A DNA stretch of 64,000 nt, from NCBI GenBank assembly GCA_964242895.1, contig CAXTBN010000007.1:5470-69469 (forward strand), written 5' to 3'. Positions 51,632 to 63,233 of the stretch are shown here, piece after piece. Source of the stretch: JASLDZ01 sp964242895. Its GTDB lineage: Bacteria; Pseudomonadota; Alphaproteobacteria; Caulobacterales; Caulobacteraceae. Each line of letters starts with the position of its first letter. Within the stretch, counting starts at the first letter, position 1. The translations under genes were made by a program, and so were the position numbers. A model generated the notes under the pieces. The model had not been told where the DNA came from. It saw nothing but the letters and a program-made list of their open reading frames with translations, and ran no database searches.

Positions 51632-52384
51632 ATGCGTCCAGCCCCCGCCCTCGCCCTTCTGGCCGTCCTGGCCGCGCCTCTCGGGGCCTGCGCCGCCGTG
51701 CAGGACGCGGTGCTGACGCCGCAGATGACGCCCATGGGCTACCCCTCGGCGCTGCTGCCGCAGACCACCACGGTGCTGCTGCAGCCGACCGTCTCGCCCG
51801 CCATGATGGTCGGGCGCCCGGCCGGGGCGAACAGCCTGTGGCGCACGGGCGCGCGCGCCTTCTTCCAGGACCAGCGGGCGCACCGCGTCGGCGACATCCT
51901 GACCGTCAACGTCGCCATCACCGACTCCGCCCAGGTGCAGAACACCTCGATCGCCACCCGCAAGGCGAACGCCAACGTGGGCATCCCGAACTTCCTCGGG
52001 CTGGAGTCCTCGATCGGCAAGATCCTGCCCAAGGCCTTCGACCCGTCGAACGCGCTGGGCGTGAACAGCGACGTGGAGTCCAACGGCCAGGGCTCGGTGA
52101 ACCGGTCGGAGGCGGTGAACCTGACGGTGGCCGCCATCGTCACCTCCGTGCTGCCCAACGGCAACCTGGTGATCCAGGGCCGGCAGGAGGTGCGCGTGAA
52201 CAACGAGCTGCGCGAGCTGACCGTGGCGGGCGTGGTGCGGCCGGAGGACATCAGCTCCGCCAACACCATCCAGCACACCCAGATCGCCGAGGCGCGCGTC
52301 AGCTACGGCGGCCGCGGCCAGGTCTCGAACGTGCAGAAGGCCCCGATCGCCAACTCGCTGCTGACCAAGTTCAGCCCGTTCTGA
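51632..52384 (+). CDS. flgH: flagellar L-ring lipoprotein FlgH
   Basis: 250 residues. Signal with lipobox (APLGAC, Cys about 19). The mature L-ring domain includes SLWRTGARAFFQDQRAHRVGDILTVNVAITD, GSVNRSEAVNLTVAAIVTSVLPNGNLVIQGRQEVRVNNE, EDISSANTIQHTQIAEARVSYGGRG. It makes the outer-membrane ring. The ATG is preferred; an in-frame GTG at 51620 would overlap the flgA stop as GTGA. The last 14 nt overlap the convergent hydrolase. Confidence 0.96.
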   Translation: MRPAPALALLAVLAAPLGACAAVQDAVLTPQMTPMGYPSALLPQTTTVLLQPTVSPAMMVGRPAGANSLWRTGARAFFQDQRAHRVGDILTVNVAITDSAQVQNTSIATRKANANVGIPNFLGLESSIGKILPKAFDPSNALGVNSDVESNGQGSVNRSEAVNLTVAAIVTSVLPNGNLVIQGRQEVRVNNELRELTVAGVVRPEDISSANTIQHTQIAEARVSYGGRGQVSNVQKAPIANSLLTKFSPF

Positions 52385-53384
52385 CGCCACCTCGCGCGGG
52401 GATCGGCGGCGGTGCGCTCGGCAGGGGCGACGCCGGGTCGCGCAGGTACGCGAGGACGTCGCCGATCACCCGCGCGCGGCCGAGGTCGCGCGTGAGCAGG
52501 TGGCGTCCGTCCGGATAGTAGGCCGTGCGCCCGCCGACGTGCGCCAGCCGGTCGGCGGCGAAGAAGGCGGCGTGCTTGGGGATCAGGTCGTCGTGCGCGC
52601 CGTAGAGGTAGAGGGCGCGCTCCGGGTGCGGCAGCCGGCCGATGCGCTCGCGCGCGGCCTGCATGAGGTTCACCAGGCCGTAGGTGGCGTCCACGCGCGT
52701 GGCGAAGATCATGTTGCGGTCGCGACCCATGGCGCGCAGCTCGTCGAGGTTGTCGCTGGCGTGGATGCGGCGCGCGAGCCAATCCGGCGCGTTCAGCTCC
52801 CGGGCGGGCGCCAGGTGCGCCAGCGACCACAGGGCGGCGGAGGAGAGCGGGTCCTGCGCGCCCCAACCCCACACGGCGGGCGAGGACAGCACCAGCCTGT
52901 CGCAATCGGGCGCGGGGCGTTGCGCGTCGGTGGAGGCGGCGATCGCCACCGCGCCGCCCATGCTCTCGCCCACCACGGCCAGCACCGCCCCGGGATGGCG
53001 CGCACGCACCAGGGCGCAGGCGCAGCGGAGGTCCTCGGCCATCAGCGCCTCGCCGCCCCACACGCCCCGGTCCGCGCCGCGCCCGAAGCCGCGCTGGTCG
53101 TAGGCGTAGACGGCGATCCCCCGCCCCGCCCAGGCCTCGCCCGCGAAGTGGAAGGCGTTGGCGTAGTCGTTCATGCCGTGCAGGGCGACCACGGCCGCCC
53201 AGGGCTCGCGATCAGGCGGCGTCCAGATGCTCAGCGGCAAGCGCGCGCCGTCTCCGCTCACCAGGGCGTCGGCATCCAGCCTCGGCCCGGCGAAGCCCGC
53301 GCCTGGCGCAACCGGCTTCTGCACCAGCGGCGTGCAGGCGGAGGCGAGCGCGCCGGCTCCGGCGAGGAACACGCGCCGCCTCAC
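52371..53384 (-). CDS. alpha/beta hydrolase (monoacylglycerol lipase-like), lipoprotein
   Basis: 337 residues. Signal with lipobox (ALASAC, Cys about 18). Serine hydrolase fold: ALHGMNDYANAFHFAG (oxyanion), nucleophile Ser in VGESMGGAVA, Asp in YGAHDDLIP and His near YPDGRHLLTRD. The RGIAVYAYDQRGFGRG loop is like monoglyceride lipases. Membrane-tethered esterase or lipase, substrate unknown. GTG start overlapping the UDG stop (GTGA). It overlaps flgH by 14 nt at the 3' end. Confidence 0.88.
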   Translation of the reverse strand: MRRRVFLAGAGALASACTPLVQKPVAPGAGFAGPRLDADALVSGDGARLPLSIWTPPDREPWAAVVALHGMNDYANAFHFAGEAWAGRGIAVYAYDQRGFGRGADRGVWGGEALMAEDLRCACALVRARHPGAVLAVVGESMGGAVAIAASTDAQRPAPDCDRLVLSSPAVWGWGAQDPLSSAALWSLAHLAPARELNAPDWLARRIHASDNLDELRAMGRDRNMIFATRVDATYGLVNLMQAARERIGRLPHPERALYLYGAHDDLIPKHAAFFAADRLAHVGGRTAYYPDGRHLLTRDLGRARVIGDVLAYLRDPASPLPSAPPPIPARGGVRTG

Positions 53385-54001
53385 GACGCCAGGATCGCCG
53401 CGACGCGCCGGCGCAGCTCGGGCACGACCTCGCGCTCGAACCAGGGCTCGCGCCGCAGCCACGCGGTGTTGCGCCAGGAGGGGTGCGGCAGAGGCAGCAC
53501 CGCGGGCGCGTACTCGCGCCAGGCGCGCACCGTCTCGGTCATGGTCGGCTTCATGCGCGCGCCGAGCGCCCACAGTTGGGCGTGGCCTCCGACCAAGAGC
53601 GTCATCTCCACCGCCGGCAGCGCCTGCAGCAGCCGGTCGCGCCACAGCTCGGCGCAACGCGGCGGCGGCGGAAAGTCGCCGCCCTTCGGGTTGGTGCCCG
53701 GAAAGCAGAAGGCCTGCGCCGCCACGCCGATCCGGCCGTCGCCGTAGAAGGTCTGCGCGTCCACGCCCATCCAGTCGCGCAGGCGCTCGCCCGAGGCGTC
53801 GGTGAACGGGCGCCCGCTCTCGTGCACCCGCCGCCCCGGCGCTTGGCCGCAGACCAGGAGGCGCGTGCGCGGCCCGACCATGACCACCGGCCGCGGCTCG
53901 TGCGGCAGGTGGCCGGCGCAGGCGCGGCAGGCGGCGATCTCCTCCAGCAGGCCGGTCAGCCGGCCGGCGGGGTCAGCCGGCGCGGGCGCGGGCGCGCTCA
54001 A
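53381..54001 (-). CDS. uracil-DNA glycosylase superfamily protein
   Basis: 206 residues. Motif 1 GQAPGRRVHESGRPFTDASGERLRDW and motif 2 PLPHPSWRNTAWLRR (HPS-x-RN) are those of the UDG fold of COG1573-type enzymes. It would excise uracil or a damaged base. Only two of the iron-sulfur Cys positions seen in family 4/5 UDGs are present (CRACAGH), so the cluster may be absent. No ATG or GTG fits; a TTG at 54001 is the best start and overlaps the GST end by 29 nt, so the start is uncertain. Confidence 0.8.
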   Translation of the reverse strand: MSAPAPAPADPAGRLTGLLEEIAACRACAGHLPHEPRPVVMVGPRTRLLVCGQAPGRRVHESGRPFTDASGERLRDWMGVDAQTFYGDGRIGVAAQAFCFPGTNPKGGDFPPPPRCAELWRDRLLQALPAVEMTLLVGGHAQLWALGARMKPTMTETVRAWREYAPAVLPLPHPSWRNTAWLRREPWFEREVVPELRRRVAAILAS

Positions 54002-54632
54002 GAAAAGCGTCGTCCTTGCCGATCAGAGCGGCGAACGAGGGCCGCGCGTGGATGCCCGCCAGGTAGGCGGTGAGCTTGGGATAGGTCGCCGCGTCCAGCT
54101 CGGATTTCGCGTGGCGCAGGTTCACGAACGGGCTGGCCACGGCGATATCGGCCAGGGTGAAGCGGTCCTCCACGAGGAAGCCGCTCGGCGGTATGCTGCG
54201 CTCGAGATAGGCGAAGATGGCGGGCAGCTCGTCGCTCTCCGCCTTGCTCGCCGCCGCCTCGTCCGCCGGGCGCCCGACCAGGGGCGCCACCACGCGGTTG
54301 AAGAACACCTTGACCTTGGACGGGACGGAGATCGTGTCGGCGAACTCGTCGAACCACAGGGTGCGGCCGCGCGCCCGCGGCTCGGTCGGGATCAGCTGCG
54401 GCTGCGGATGCTTGGCGTCGAGGTAGACGGCGATGGCGGTGGAGTCCGACAGGGTGAAGCCGTCGTCGTCGCGCAGCGCGGGGATCTTCCCGAACGGGCT
54501 CGCCTCCAGGAACTCGGGCGTCGGCGGGATGCCCTGGCCGAACACCTGGTTATCCACGGAGAGGCCCTTCTCGGCGCAGATCACCAGCACCTTGCGCACG
54601 TAGGGCGACAGGCTGGAGCCGTAGATGATCAT
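53973..54632 (-). CDS. glutathione S-transferase
   Basis: 219 residues. N-terminal thioredoxin-fold domain (MIIYGSSLSPYVRKVLVICAEKGL, NPFGKIPALRDDDGFTLSDSTAI variant) binds glutathione; the all-helical C-terminal domain ends ATYPKLTAYLAGIHARPSFAALIGKD. Substrate unknown. ATG in an ATGA overlap with DUF3253; order on the minus strand is acyl-CoA dehydrogenase, DUF3253, GST, UDG, hydrolase, all overlapping. Confidence 0.93.
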   Translation of the reverse strand: MIIYGSSLSPYVRKVLVICAEKGLSVDNQVFGQGIPPTPEFLEASPFGKIPALRDDDGFTLSDSTAIAVYLDAKHPQPQLIPTEPRARGRTLWFDEFADTISVPSKVKVFFNRVVAPLVGRPADEAAASKAESDELPAIFAYLERSIPPSGFLVEDRFTLADIAVASPFVNLRHAKSELDAATYPKLTAYLAGIHARPSFAALIGKDDAFLERARARAG

Positions 54633-54916
54633 GACGCATCCTCCTCGCCGACGCCGGGGTCCGCGATCTCGGGCCCCGGGAGCCGCAGCCTATACACGCC
54701 CTTGAGCGTGTCCGGGTCCGTGGGGCGGCCCTTCCGCGTGATCTCCAGCCGCCCGGCGCGCGCCAGGCCCACGGCCGTGGCGCGCACCTGCCCCATGAGC
54801 CGTCGCCAGCCCTCCGGATCGACCGCCTTGGCCGCCTCGGAGGGGCAGATGCTCTTGCCGGGGTCGCGACGGCTGAGGAGATCGAAGACGGCGTCCTCGA
54901 TGGGCGAGGCCGTCAT
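54629..54916 (-). CDS. DUF3253 protein
   Basis: 95 residues, ATG in an ATGA overlap with the acyl-CoA dehydrogenase stop. A winged-helix-like small domain: SPIEDAVFDLLSRRDPGKSICPSEAAKAVDPEGWRRLMGQVRATAVGLARAGRLEITRKGRP. This is the DUF3253 pattern; it may bind DNA, but no function is known. It is encoded between a dehydrogenase and a GST. Confidence 0.85.
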   Translation of the reverse strand: MTASPIEDAVFDLLSRRDPGKSICPSEAAKAVDPEGWRRLMGQVRATAVGLARAGRLEITRKGRPTDPDTLKGVYRLRLPGPEIADPGVGEEDAS

Positions 54917-56061
54917 CCGCCGCGCTTCAGCGTCTCGCGGGCGATGATCAGCTTCTGCACCTCGCTGGTGCCCTCGTAGATGCGGAAGATGCGCACGTCG
55001 CGGTAGAGGCGCTCGATGCCGTACTCGCTGATATAGCCGGCGCCGCCAAAGATCTGCACCGCCCGGTCGGCCACGCGGCCCACCATCTCGCTGGCGTAGA
55101 GCTTGGCCGCCGCGCTCTCCATGACGACGTTCTCGCCCCGGTCCTTGCGGCGCGCGGTCTCCATCGTCAGCGCGCGGGCGGCGAGCGCCTCCGTTTTGCT
55201 GTCCGCGAGCATGGCCTGGATCATCTGGAACGAGCTCAGCGCCTGGCCGAACTGCTTGCGCTCGCTGGCGTAGGCCACGCAGTCGACGATCAGCCGCTCG
55301 GCCACGCCGACGCACACCGCCGAGATGTGCAGCCGCCCGCGGTCGAGCACCTGCATGGCCACCTTGAAGCCCTGGCCCTCTTCGCCGAGGCGGTTCTCCG
55401 CCGGCACGCGGACGTTGTCGAAGTGGACGTCGTGCACGTGGGCGCCCTGCTGGCCCATCTTCTTCTCGGCCTTGCCGACGCTGACGCCCGGCAGGTCCTT
55501 GGGCACGAGGAAGGCCGACACGCCGCCCGCGCCCGCCCGCTCCGCGTCCGACCGCGCCATGACGGTGAAGAGCTGAGCCTTGCCGGCGTTGGTGATGTAG
55601 CGCTTGGAGCCGTTCAATACGTAGTGGTCGCCGTCGAGGTGCGCGGTGGTGCGCACGCTGCCGGAGTCGGACCCGGCCTCCGGCTCGGTCAGGGCGAAGG
55701 AGGTGATGGTCTCGCCCGAGGCGATGCCGGGAAGCCAGCGAGCCTTTTGCTCGGGCGTGCCGAACATCACCAGCCCCTGGCTGCCGATGCCGACGTTGGT
55801 GCCGAACACCGAGCGGAAGGCGGGGCTGGCGCGGCCGAGCTCCAGCGCCACCAGGCACTCGTCCTCCATCGAGAGGCCCAGGCCGCCGTACTCCTCGGGG
55901 ATGGAGAGGCCGAACAGGCCGAGGTGCTTCATCTCCTCGACGAGTTCGGGCGGGACCTCGTCTTCCTCCGCCGTGCGCGCCTCGACGGGGCGCAGGCGCT
56001 CTGTGACGAAGCGGCGGACCGTGTCGATGAGCTGGTCGCGGATCTCGGCGTCAAAGGCCAT
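54913..56061 (-). CDS. acyl-CoA dehydrogenase
   Basis: 382 residues. FAD-dependent. It contains FALTEPEAGSDSGSVRTTA, YITNAGKAQLFTVMARSD, a catalytic Glu in RIYEGTSEVQKLIIARETLK, and the FAD/substrate loop RQFGQAL-like (SERKQFGQALSSFQMIQAM). Oxidises an acyl-CoA to enoyl-CoA with electrons to ETF; chain preference cannot be read. First gene of the overlapping five-gene minus group. Divergent from the thioesterase-like gene. Confidence 0.95.
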   Translation of the reverse strand: MAFDAEIRDQLIDTVRRFVTERLRPVEARTAEEDEVPPELVEEMKHLGLFGLSIPEEYGGLGLSMEDECLVALELGRASPAFRSVFGTNVGIGSQGLVMFGTPEQKARWLPGIASGETITSFALTEPEAGSDSGSVRTTAHLDGDHYVLNGSKRYITNAGKAQLFTVMARSDAERAGAGGVSAFLVPKDLPGVSVGKAEKKMGQQGAHVHDVHFDNVRVPAENRLGEEGQGFKVAMQVLDRGRLHISAVCVGVAERLIVDCVAYASERKQFGQALSSFQMIQAMLADSKTEALAARALTMETARRKDRGENVVMESAAAKLYASEMVGRVADRAVQIFGGAGYISEYGIERLYRDVRIFRIYEGTSEVQKLIIARETLKRGG

Positions 56062-56138
56062 GGCGCGCGCGTCCCTTCCGTAATCGTGACGGGCGTTTAT
56101 GAACCGGGCTCGGCGCAGGGTCGAGCGGGAGCGTACGC

Positions 56139-56600
56139 GTGGCGGACGGCGATGGCGGGAGCGGCGTGTCGACCGCCAGGATCACCGAGGGCGAGTGGGC
56201 CGGCTGGTACAGCTGGAGCGGCCGCGACAACTTCGAGGCGCTGGTCGGACCCTTCTACTCCCGCCTGGCCGACGGCGAGCCGACCTGCGGCTGCCGGCTG
56301 GAGGCCAAGCACATGAACGGCCAGGGCGGCCTGCATGGCGGCGCCATGATGACCTTCGCCGACTTCGCCCTGTTCATGCTGAGCTCGCGCGCCCGCGGCG
56401 GCGGCCCCGCGGTGACCGTCAACCTGTCCGGCGACTTCCTGGGCTCGGCCAAGACCGGCGAGCGGATCGAGGCTCGCGGCGAGGTGACCAAGGCGGGCGG
56501 CAGCCTGGTCTTCATCCGCGGCCTCGTGACCGCCGAGGCCGAGCGCCGGCCGGTGCTGAGCTTCACGGGCGTGATCAAGAAGATCCGCCCGCGCTCCTGA
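56139..56600 (+). CDS. hotdog-fold thioesterase (PaaI/YbgC-like)
   Basis: 153 residues, GTG start with GGGAG eight bases upstream (a second GTG at 56166 is possible). Hotdog signature: MNGQGGLHGGAMMTFADFALF is the active helix of PaaI-type thioesterases, followed by VNLSGDFLGSAKTGERIEARGEVTKAGGSLVFIRGLV. It hydrolyses an acyl-CoA. Divergent from an acyl-CoA dehydrogenase, which fits fatty acyl-CoA metabolism. Confidence 0.88.
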   Translation: MADGDGGSGVSTARITEGEWAGWYSWSGRDNFEALVGPFYSRLADGEPTCGCRLEAKHMNGQGGLHGGAMMTFADFALFMLSSRARGGGPAVTVNLSGDFLGSAKTGERIEARGEVTKAGGSLVFIRGLVTAEAERRPVLSFTGVIKKIRPRS

Positions 56601-56603
56601 CGC

Positions 56604-57197
56604 TCAGGGCAGCGGATCGGCGCGCGTCTGCGCCGGGATCATCCGCTGCAGCAGGCCGTCGCGGCGGACGGCGACGTGGTAGGCGGTCGCCGCCACGTGC
56701 AGCAGCACCAGGGCGTAGAGCGCCCATTGGGCCGTCGAGTGGCCGAACGCTGCGAGCTTGGCGATGGCGTCGACGTGGGGGAGGCTCGGCAGGGGCAGGC
56801 CCCAGAACTGGACCCCGTGCTTGCCCATGGCGCTCATCACGTAGCCGGAGATCGGCATGGCGAAGAGCACCAGGTACATCAGCCAGTGGTTGGTCACGCC
56901 CACGAGGTGCAGCCAGCGCGGCATCTCCGGCCCCGGCGGCGGCGCGGGGTGGGTGAAGCGCCACGTCAGCCGCAGCGCGATCAGGAGCCAGATCGTGATG
57001 CCGATCGACTTGTGCAGGCCGAACAGGAACCCGCCCTGCGGCGCGGTCTGCGGCAGGCTCAGCATCACCCAGGCGATCGCCACCTGCGCCAGCACGATGG
57101 GCGGCGTGATCCAGTGGAGGTGCTGGGCGAGCTCGGTGTAGCGCCGCCCGTCCGGCGCGTCGTAGGTGGTCGCGTCGCTCCGCGCCGTGGTGGCCAT
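56604..57197 (-). CDS. cytochrome b561-type membrane protein
   Basis: 197 residues, four helices with paired haem ligands: His in LAQHLHWITPP, LFGLHKSIGITIW, VTNHWLMYLVLF and LLHVAATAYHVAV. It passes electrons across the inner membrane, often to or from quinones. The ATG at 57197 begins MATTARSDATTYDAPDG. It ends 3 nt after the thioesterase stop and is divergent from wrbA; an inverted repeat lies between these two. Confidence 0.9.
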   Translation of the reverse strand: MATTARSDATTYDAPDGRRYTELAQHLHWITPPIVLAQVAIAWVMLSLPQTAPQGGFLFGLHKSIGITIWLLIALRLTWRFTHPAPPPGPEMPRWLHLVGVTNHWLMYLVLFAMPISGYVMSAMGKHGVQFWGLPLPSLPHVDAIAKLAAFGHSTAQWALYALVLLHVAATAYHVAVRRDGLLQRMIPAQTRADPLP

Positions 57198-57227
57198 GAC
57201 CCTGCTCCGCCCGAAGTGCGACGCTAA

Positions 57228-57254
57228 GCGCCTTTTCCGCCTGCGGAAAGGCGC
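57228..57254. promoter_or_regulatory. inverted repeat between cytochrome b561 and wrbA
   Basis: Arms GCGCCTTTTCCGC and GCGGAAAGGCGC (one bulged T) with a two-base loop, in the 124-nt divergent region. It could be an operator for a redox-responsive regulator or a hairpin; no consensus is recognised. Confidence 0.4.
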
Positions 57255-57321
57255 TCCGTTTATTGTAACCGCGCCTGTGACCGTATAGGAGGAGGACTCC
57301 CGATCCAGACGGAGTCGTCTC

Positions 57322-57924
57322 ATGGCCAAGGTCCTGGTCCTCTACTATTCGAGCTACGGTCACATCGAGACGATGGCGCACGCCGTCGCGGAGGGTGCGC
57401 GCGAGGTCGAGGGCGTCACCGTGGACGTCAAGCGCGTGCCGGAGACCGCGCCGCCCGAGGTGGCCGCGGCGGCGCACTTCAAGACCGACCAGCCCGCGCC
57501 AGAGGCGACGATCGAGGAGCTGGAGGGCTACGACGCCATCGTGATCGGCACGGGCACGCGCTACGGCCGCATGACCAGCCAGATGGCCGCCTTCTGGGAC
57601 AAGACCGGACCGCTGTGGGCCAAGGGCGCCTTCAACGGCAAGGTGGGCGCGGCCTTCACCTCCACCGCCGGCCAGCACGGCGGCCAGGAGACGACGCTGA
57701 TGGCCATCCACACCAGCTTCTTCCACCTGGGCATGGTCGTCGTGGGCCTGCCCTACAGCTACACCGGACTGTTCGAGCTGGACGCGGTGCACGGCGGCAC
57801 GCCGTACGGCGCGTCGACTATCGCGGGCGGCAAGGGCGAGCGCCGGCCGACGGACAACGAGCTGGGCGGCGCGCGCTTCCAGGGCCGACATGTGGCCGAG
57901 ATCACCAAGAAGCTTCACGGCTGA
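57322..57924 (+). CDS. wrbA: NAD(P)H:quinone oxidoreductase WrbA
   Basis: 200 residues, the usual WrbA length. Flavodoxin-like: LVLYYSSYGHIETMAHAV (phosphate loop), GTRYGRMTSQMAAFWDKTGPLWAKG, STAGQHGGQETTLMAIHTSFFH. It reduces quinones by two electrons with FMN, protecting the cell from redox stress. AGGAGGAG is upstream. Divergent from cytochrome b561, an apt redox neighbour. Confidence 0.96.
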   Translation: MAKVLVLYYSSYGHIETMAHAVAEGAREVEGVTVDVKRVPETAPPEVAAAAHFKTDQPAPEATIEELEGYDAIVIGTGTRYGRMTSQMAAFWDKTGPLWAKGAFNGKVGAAFTSTAGQHGGQETTLMAIHTSFFHLGMVVVGLPYSYTGLFELDAVHGGTPYGASTIAGGKGERRPTDNELGGARFQGRHVAEITKKLHG

Positions 57925-57937
57925 AACGGAGCCCACC

Positions 57938-57954
57938 CGCCAGCTTGAGCGTTA
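57938..57954 (+). promoter_or_regulatory. upstream element shared with the glycine-zipper gene
   Basis: CGCCAGCTTGAGCGTTA, 27 nt before the Gly/His-rich gene. Fifteen of the first sixteen bases match the element at 11260. Confidence 0.3.
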
Positions 57955-57980
57955 GGACCGCAAAGCCAGGGAGTCTCCCG

Positions 57981-58538
57981 ATGCGCCTCGCCGCCAGCCT
58001 CGTCGCCGCCTTCAGCCTTCTCGCCGGTTCTGCCGCGATGGCCCAGCACCACGGCGGAGGCGGGGGCGGAGGTCACGGGGGCGGGGGCGGCGGTGGTCAC
58101 GGCGGAGGCGGAGGCGGAGGCTTCCATGGCGGTGGAGGCGGCGGCGGGGGCGGCTTCCACGGCGGAGGCGGAGGTTTCCACGGCGGAGGCGGCGGCTTCC
58201 ACGGCGGCGGAGGAGGCGGAGGCTTCCACGGTGGCGGCGGCTACGGTGGCGGCGGTTATCACGGCGGCGGCGGGGGCTCCGGCTTCCGCGGTGGTGGTGG
58301 AGGCGGCGGCTACGGCGGAGGCGGTGGAGGCTGGCGGGGGAGCTACGGCTACCACGGCGGCTGGAGCGGCTTCCACGGCGGGCGGTACTACTCCGGCGGC
58401 TACGGCATAGCCCCGTTCATCGGCGGCCCCCTGCTCGGCTACTACGGCGGATACCCGTACTACTGCCGCGGCGGCCACCGCTGGCGCTGGGATCCTTACG
58501 GCGGCCGCTGGATCTGGTGGCGCGGCTACGGCTGCTGA
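57981..58538 (+). CDS. secreted Gly/His-rich protein
   Basis: 185 residues; signal peptide about 1-22 (LAASLVAAFSLLAGSAAMA). From about 23 to 120 it is built of repeated GGGG(F/H)HGG units with scattered Tyr, and ends in an aromatic tail GHRWRWDPYGGRWIWWRGYGC. Gly/His density suggests metal binding or a surface coat; this is inference. Similar low-complexity exported proteins occur in many Caulobacterales, so homologues may be hard to align. AGGGAG lies upstream of the ATG. Confidence 0.75.
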   Translation: MRLAASLVAAFSLLAGSAAMAQHHGGGGGGGHGGGGGGGHGGGGGGGFHGGGGGGGGGFHGGGGGFHGGGGGFHGGGGGGGFHGGGGYGGGGYHGGGGGSGFRGGGGGGGYGGGGGGWRGSYGYHGGWSGFHGGRYYSGGYGIAPFIGGPLLGYYGGYPYYCRGGHRWRWDPYGGRWIWWRGYGC

Positions 58539-58563
58539 GGCGTGAGCCGGCCGGGCAGGGGCG

Positions 58564-58824
58564 TCAGCTCCCCTCCGCGTCCGGGGCCGTGTCGCGGAAG
58601 TAGGGCTCGACCGGGCCCTGCAGCTTCATGGTGATGGGATTGCCCTTGCGGTCGAGCGTCTTGCCGACCGTGAGGCGCACCCAGCCCTCGCTGACGCAGT
58701 ATTCGTCGACGTTGGTCTTCTCCTGCCCCTTGAAGCGTATGCCCACGCCGCGCGCGAGCAGCGCCTCGTCGTAATACGGGCTGCCGGGGCTGGCGGAGAG
58801 GCGGTCGGGCGGAGTGTCGCTCAT
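58564..58824 (-). CDS. DUF3297 protein
   Basis: 86 residues. MSDTPPDRLSASPGSPYYDEALLARGVGIRFKG, EYCVSEGWVRLTVGKTLDRKGNPITMKL and GPVEPYF match DUF3297, a short family of unknown function. The PYYDE...GIRFKG and GK-x-LDRKGNP motifs are the strongest signals. Convergent with the Gly/His-rich gene. Confidence 0.9.
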   Translation of the reverse strand: MSDTPPDRLSASPGSPYYDEALLARGVGIRFKGQEKTNVDEYCVSEGWVRLTVGKTLDRKGNPITMKLQGPVEPYFRDTAPDAEGS

Positions 58825-58915
58825 GGGGCGCGTCTTAGCCCGCGTGTCGCGCCCGCGCCAAGGCGGCCCGCGCCCCGCCTCGACCGCGCCGCTTTCGCCC
58901 CGCAGACGCGGCGCG

Positions 58916-59887
58916 ATGCGATCGCCCGCCCTCCTGGCCGCCGCCAGCCTCCTGACGTCGGCGTCCGCGGCGGACGCGCAGCCCCCGGCCGCGCCGCCGC
59001 CGGTCGCCGCTGCGGCGGAGGACGGGTCCGCCCTGGTGGCGGAGCTGGAGATCGTGGGCCGGCCGCCCGGCCCGGCCATGTGGCGCGTCCGCCGCGGCGG
59101 CTCGGAGGTGGTGATCCTGGGCGCCGTCTCTCCCCTGCCGCAGTCGCTGCGGTGGGACGAGGCGCAGGTCGGCCGCGCCCTGGACGGCGCGCGCCAGCTG
59201 CTCACCCCGCCCGAGGCGCAGGTCAGCCTGTTCGACGGTCCGGTCGCCGCGCTGCAGTTCGTGCGCCTGCGCGCGTTGACACCGCTCAACCGGCGCACGC
59301 CGCCGCCGCTCTACGCCCGCGTCGCAGCGGCGGCCCGCGTGGCGCACGCCGACCCGGCCAAGCTGAACGGCTGGCGTCCCGCGGCGGCGGGTGGCTGGCT
59401 GTTGGCGGACTTCTACAAGGCCGCCGGCCTGTCGCTGGCGAAGCCGACCTCGACGGTGGTGCGCCTCGCCAAGGCGCGCCGCGTGCCCGTACGTCCCATC
59501 CTGCGTGTGAGCGGGGCGCCGTTCCTGAGCGCCTTCGCCGACATGGGCGAACCGCAGCAGCAGCGCTGCCTGGAGGCGGCGGTGGACGAGGTGGACTGGC
59601 AGGCCGGCCACGCCCGCCCGACCGCCGAGGCCTGGGCGGCCGGCCGCGTAGACGGCGCCCGCGCCGGGCGCTCGCACGCCCTGTGGTCGAGCTGCCTGGA
59701 GCAGCTGCCCAACGTCCGCGCCCTGCAGGAGCGGGGCGTCGCCCAGGCCTTCTCCGCCATGGACGCCGCCCTGCGCGAGCCGGGCCGCACGGTGGCGGTG
59801 GTGGACCTGCGCTACCTCGACACGCGCAACGGCCTGCTGGACCGCCTGCGCGCGACGGGCGCCACGGTGGACGTGCCGCCCGCCTGA
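58916..59887 (+). CDS. TraB/GumN-family protein with degenerate catalytic motifs
   Basis: 323 residues, signal peptide about 1-20 (ALLAAASLLTSASAADA). Family layout with an N-terminal WRVRRGGSEVVILGAV and a C-terminal VAVVDLRYLDTRNGLLDRLRATGATV. In active family members (TraB/PrgY/Tiki/GumN) the first region has a G-x-x-H motif and the last a GAGHL-type one; here they read GAVS and VDLR, so metal ligands are lost. Likely a non-catalytic or altered member. It converges with glmM. Confidence 0.7.
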   Translation: MRSPALLAAASLLTSASAADAQPPAAPPPVAAAAEDGSALVAELEIVGRPPGPAMWRVRRGGSEVVILGAVSPLPQSLRWDEAQVGRALDGARQLLTPPEAQVSLFDGPVAALQFVRLRALTPLNRRTPPPLYARVAAAARVAHADPAKLNGWRPAAAGGWLLADFYKAAGLSLAKPTSTVVRLAKARRVPVRPILRVSGAPFLSAFADMGEPQQQRCLEAAVDEVDWQAGHARPTAEAWAAGRVDGARAGRSHALWSSCLEQLPNVRALQERGVAQAFSAMDAALREPGRTVAVVDLRYLDTRNGLLDRLRATGATVDVPPA

Positions 59888-59891
59888 GGCG

Positions 59892-61244
<1,353 letters not shown>

Positions 61245-61402
61245 GGGGAGTCGAGCCCGTCGTCTTCCGCCGCATCGCCCCGCGGCGGGCTGCGTCATAC
61301 ACCCGGAAGGCTGCACAGGGGTGAAACGATTGTTCAGCCGCGCGTCAGGCGGGGCGGTGCTATAGGCCCGCTCCCTTCGAACGGCGGAGTCGGGCTGAGG
61401 AC

Positions 61403-63223
<1,821 letters not shown>

Positions 63224-63233
63224 GCGTCGCGCC

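Noticed and set aside
58050..58420. Repetitive GGCGGAGGC tracts resembling a repeat array
   Set aside because: They are codon-level repeats of a Gly/His-rich protein in frame with a signal peptide; there are no regular unique spacers, so it is not CRISPR.
61245..61402. Possible glmS leader RNA element
   Set aside because: No ribozyme-like core or long conserved leader fits in the 158-nt divergent space with glmM; it appears to hold only promoters.
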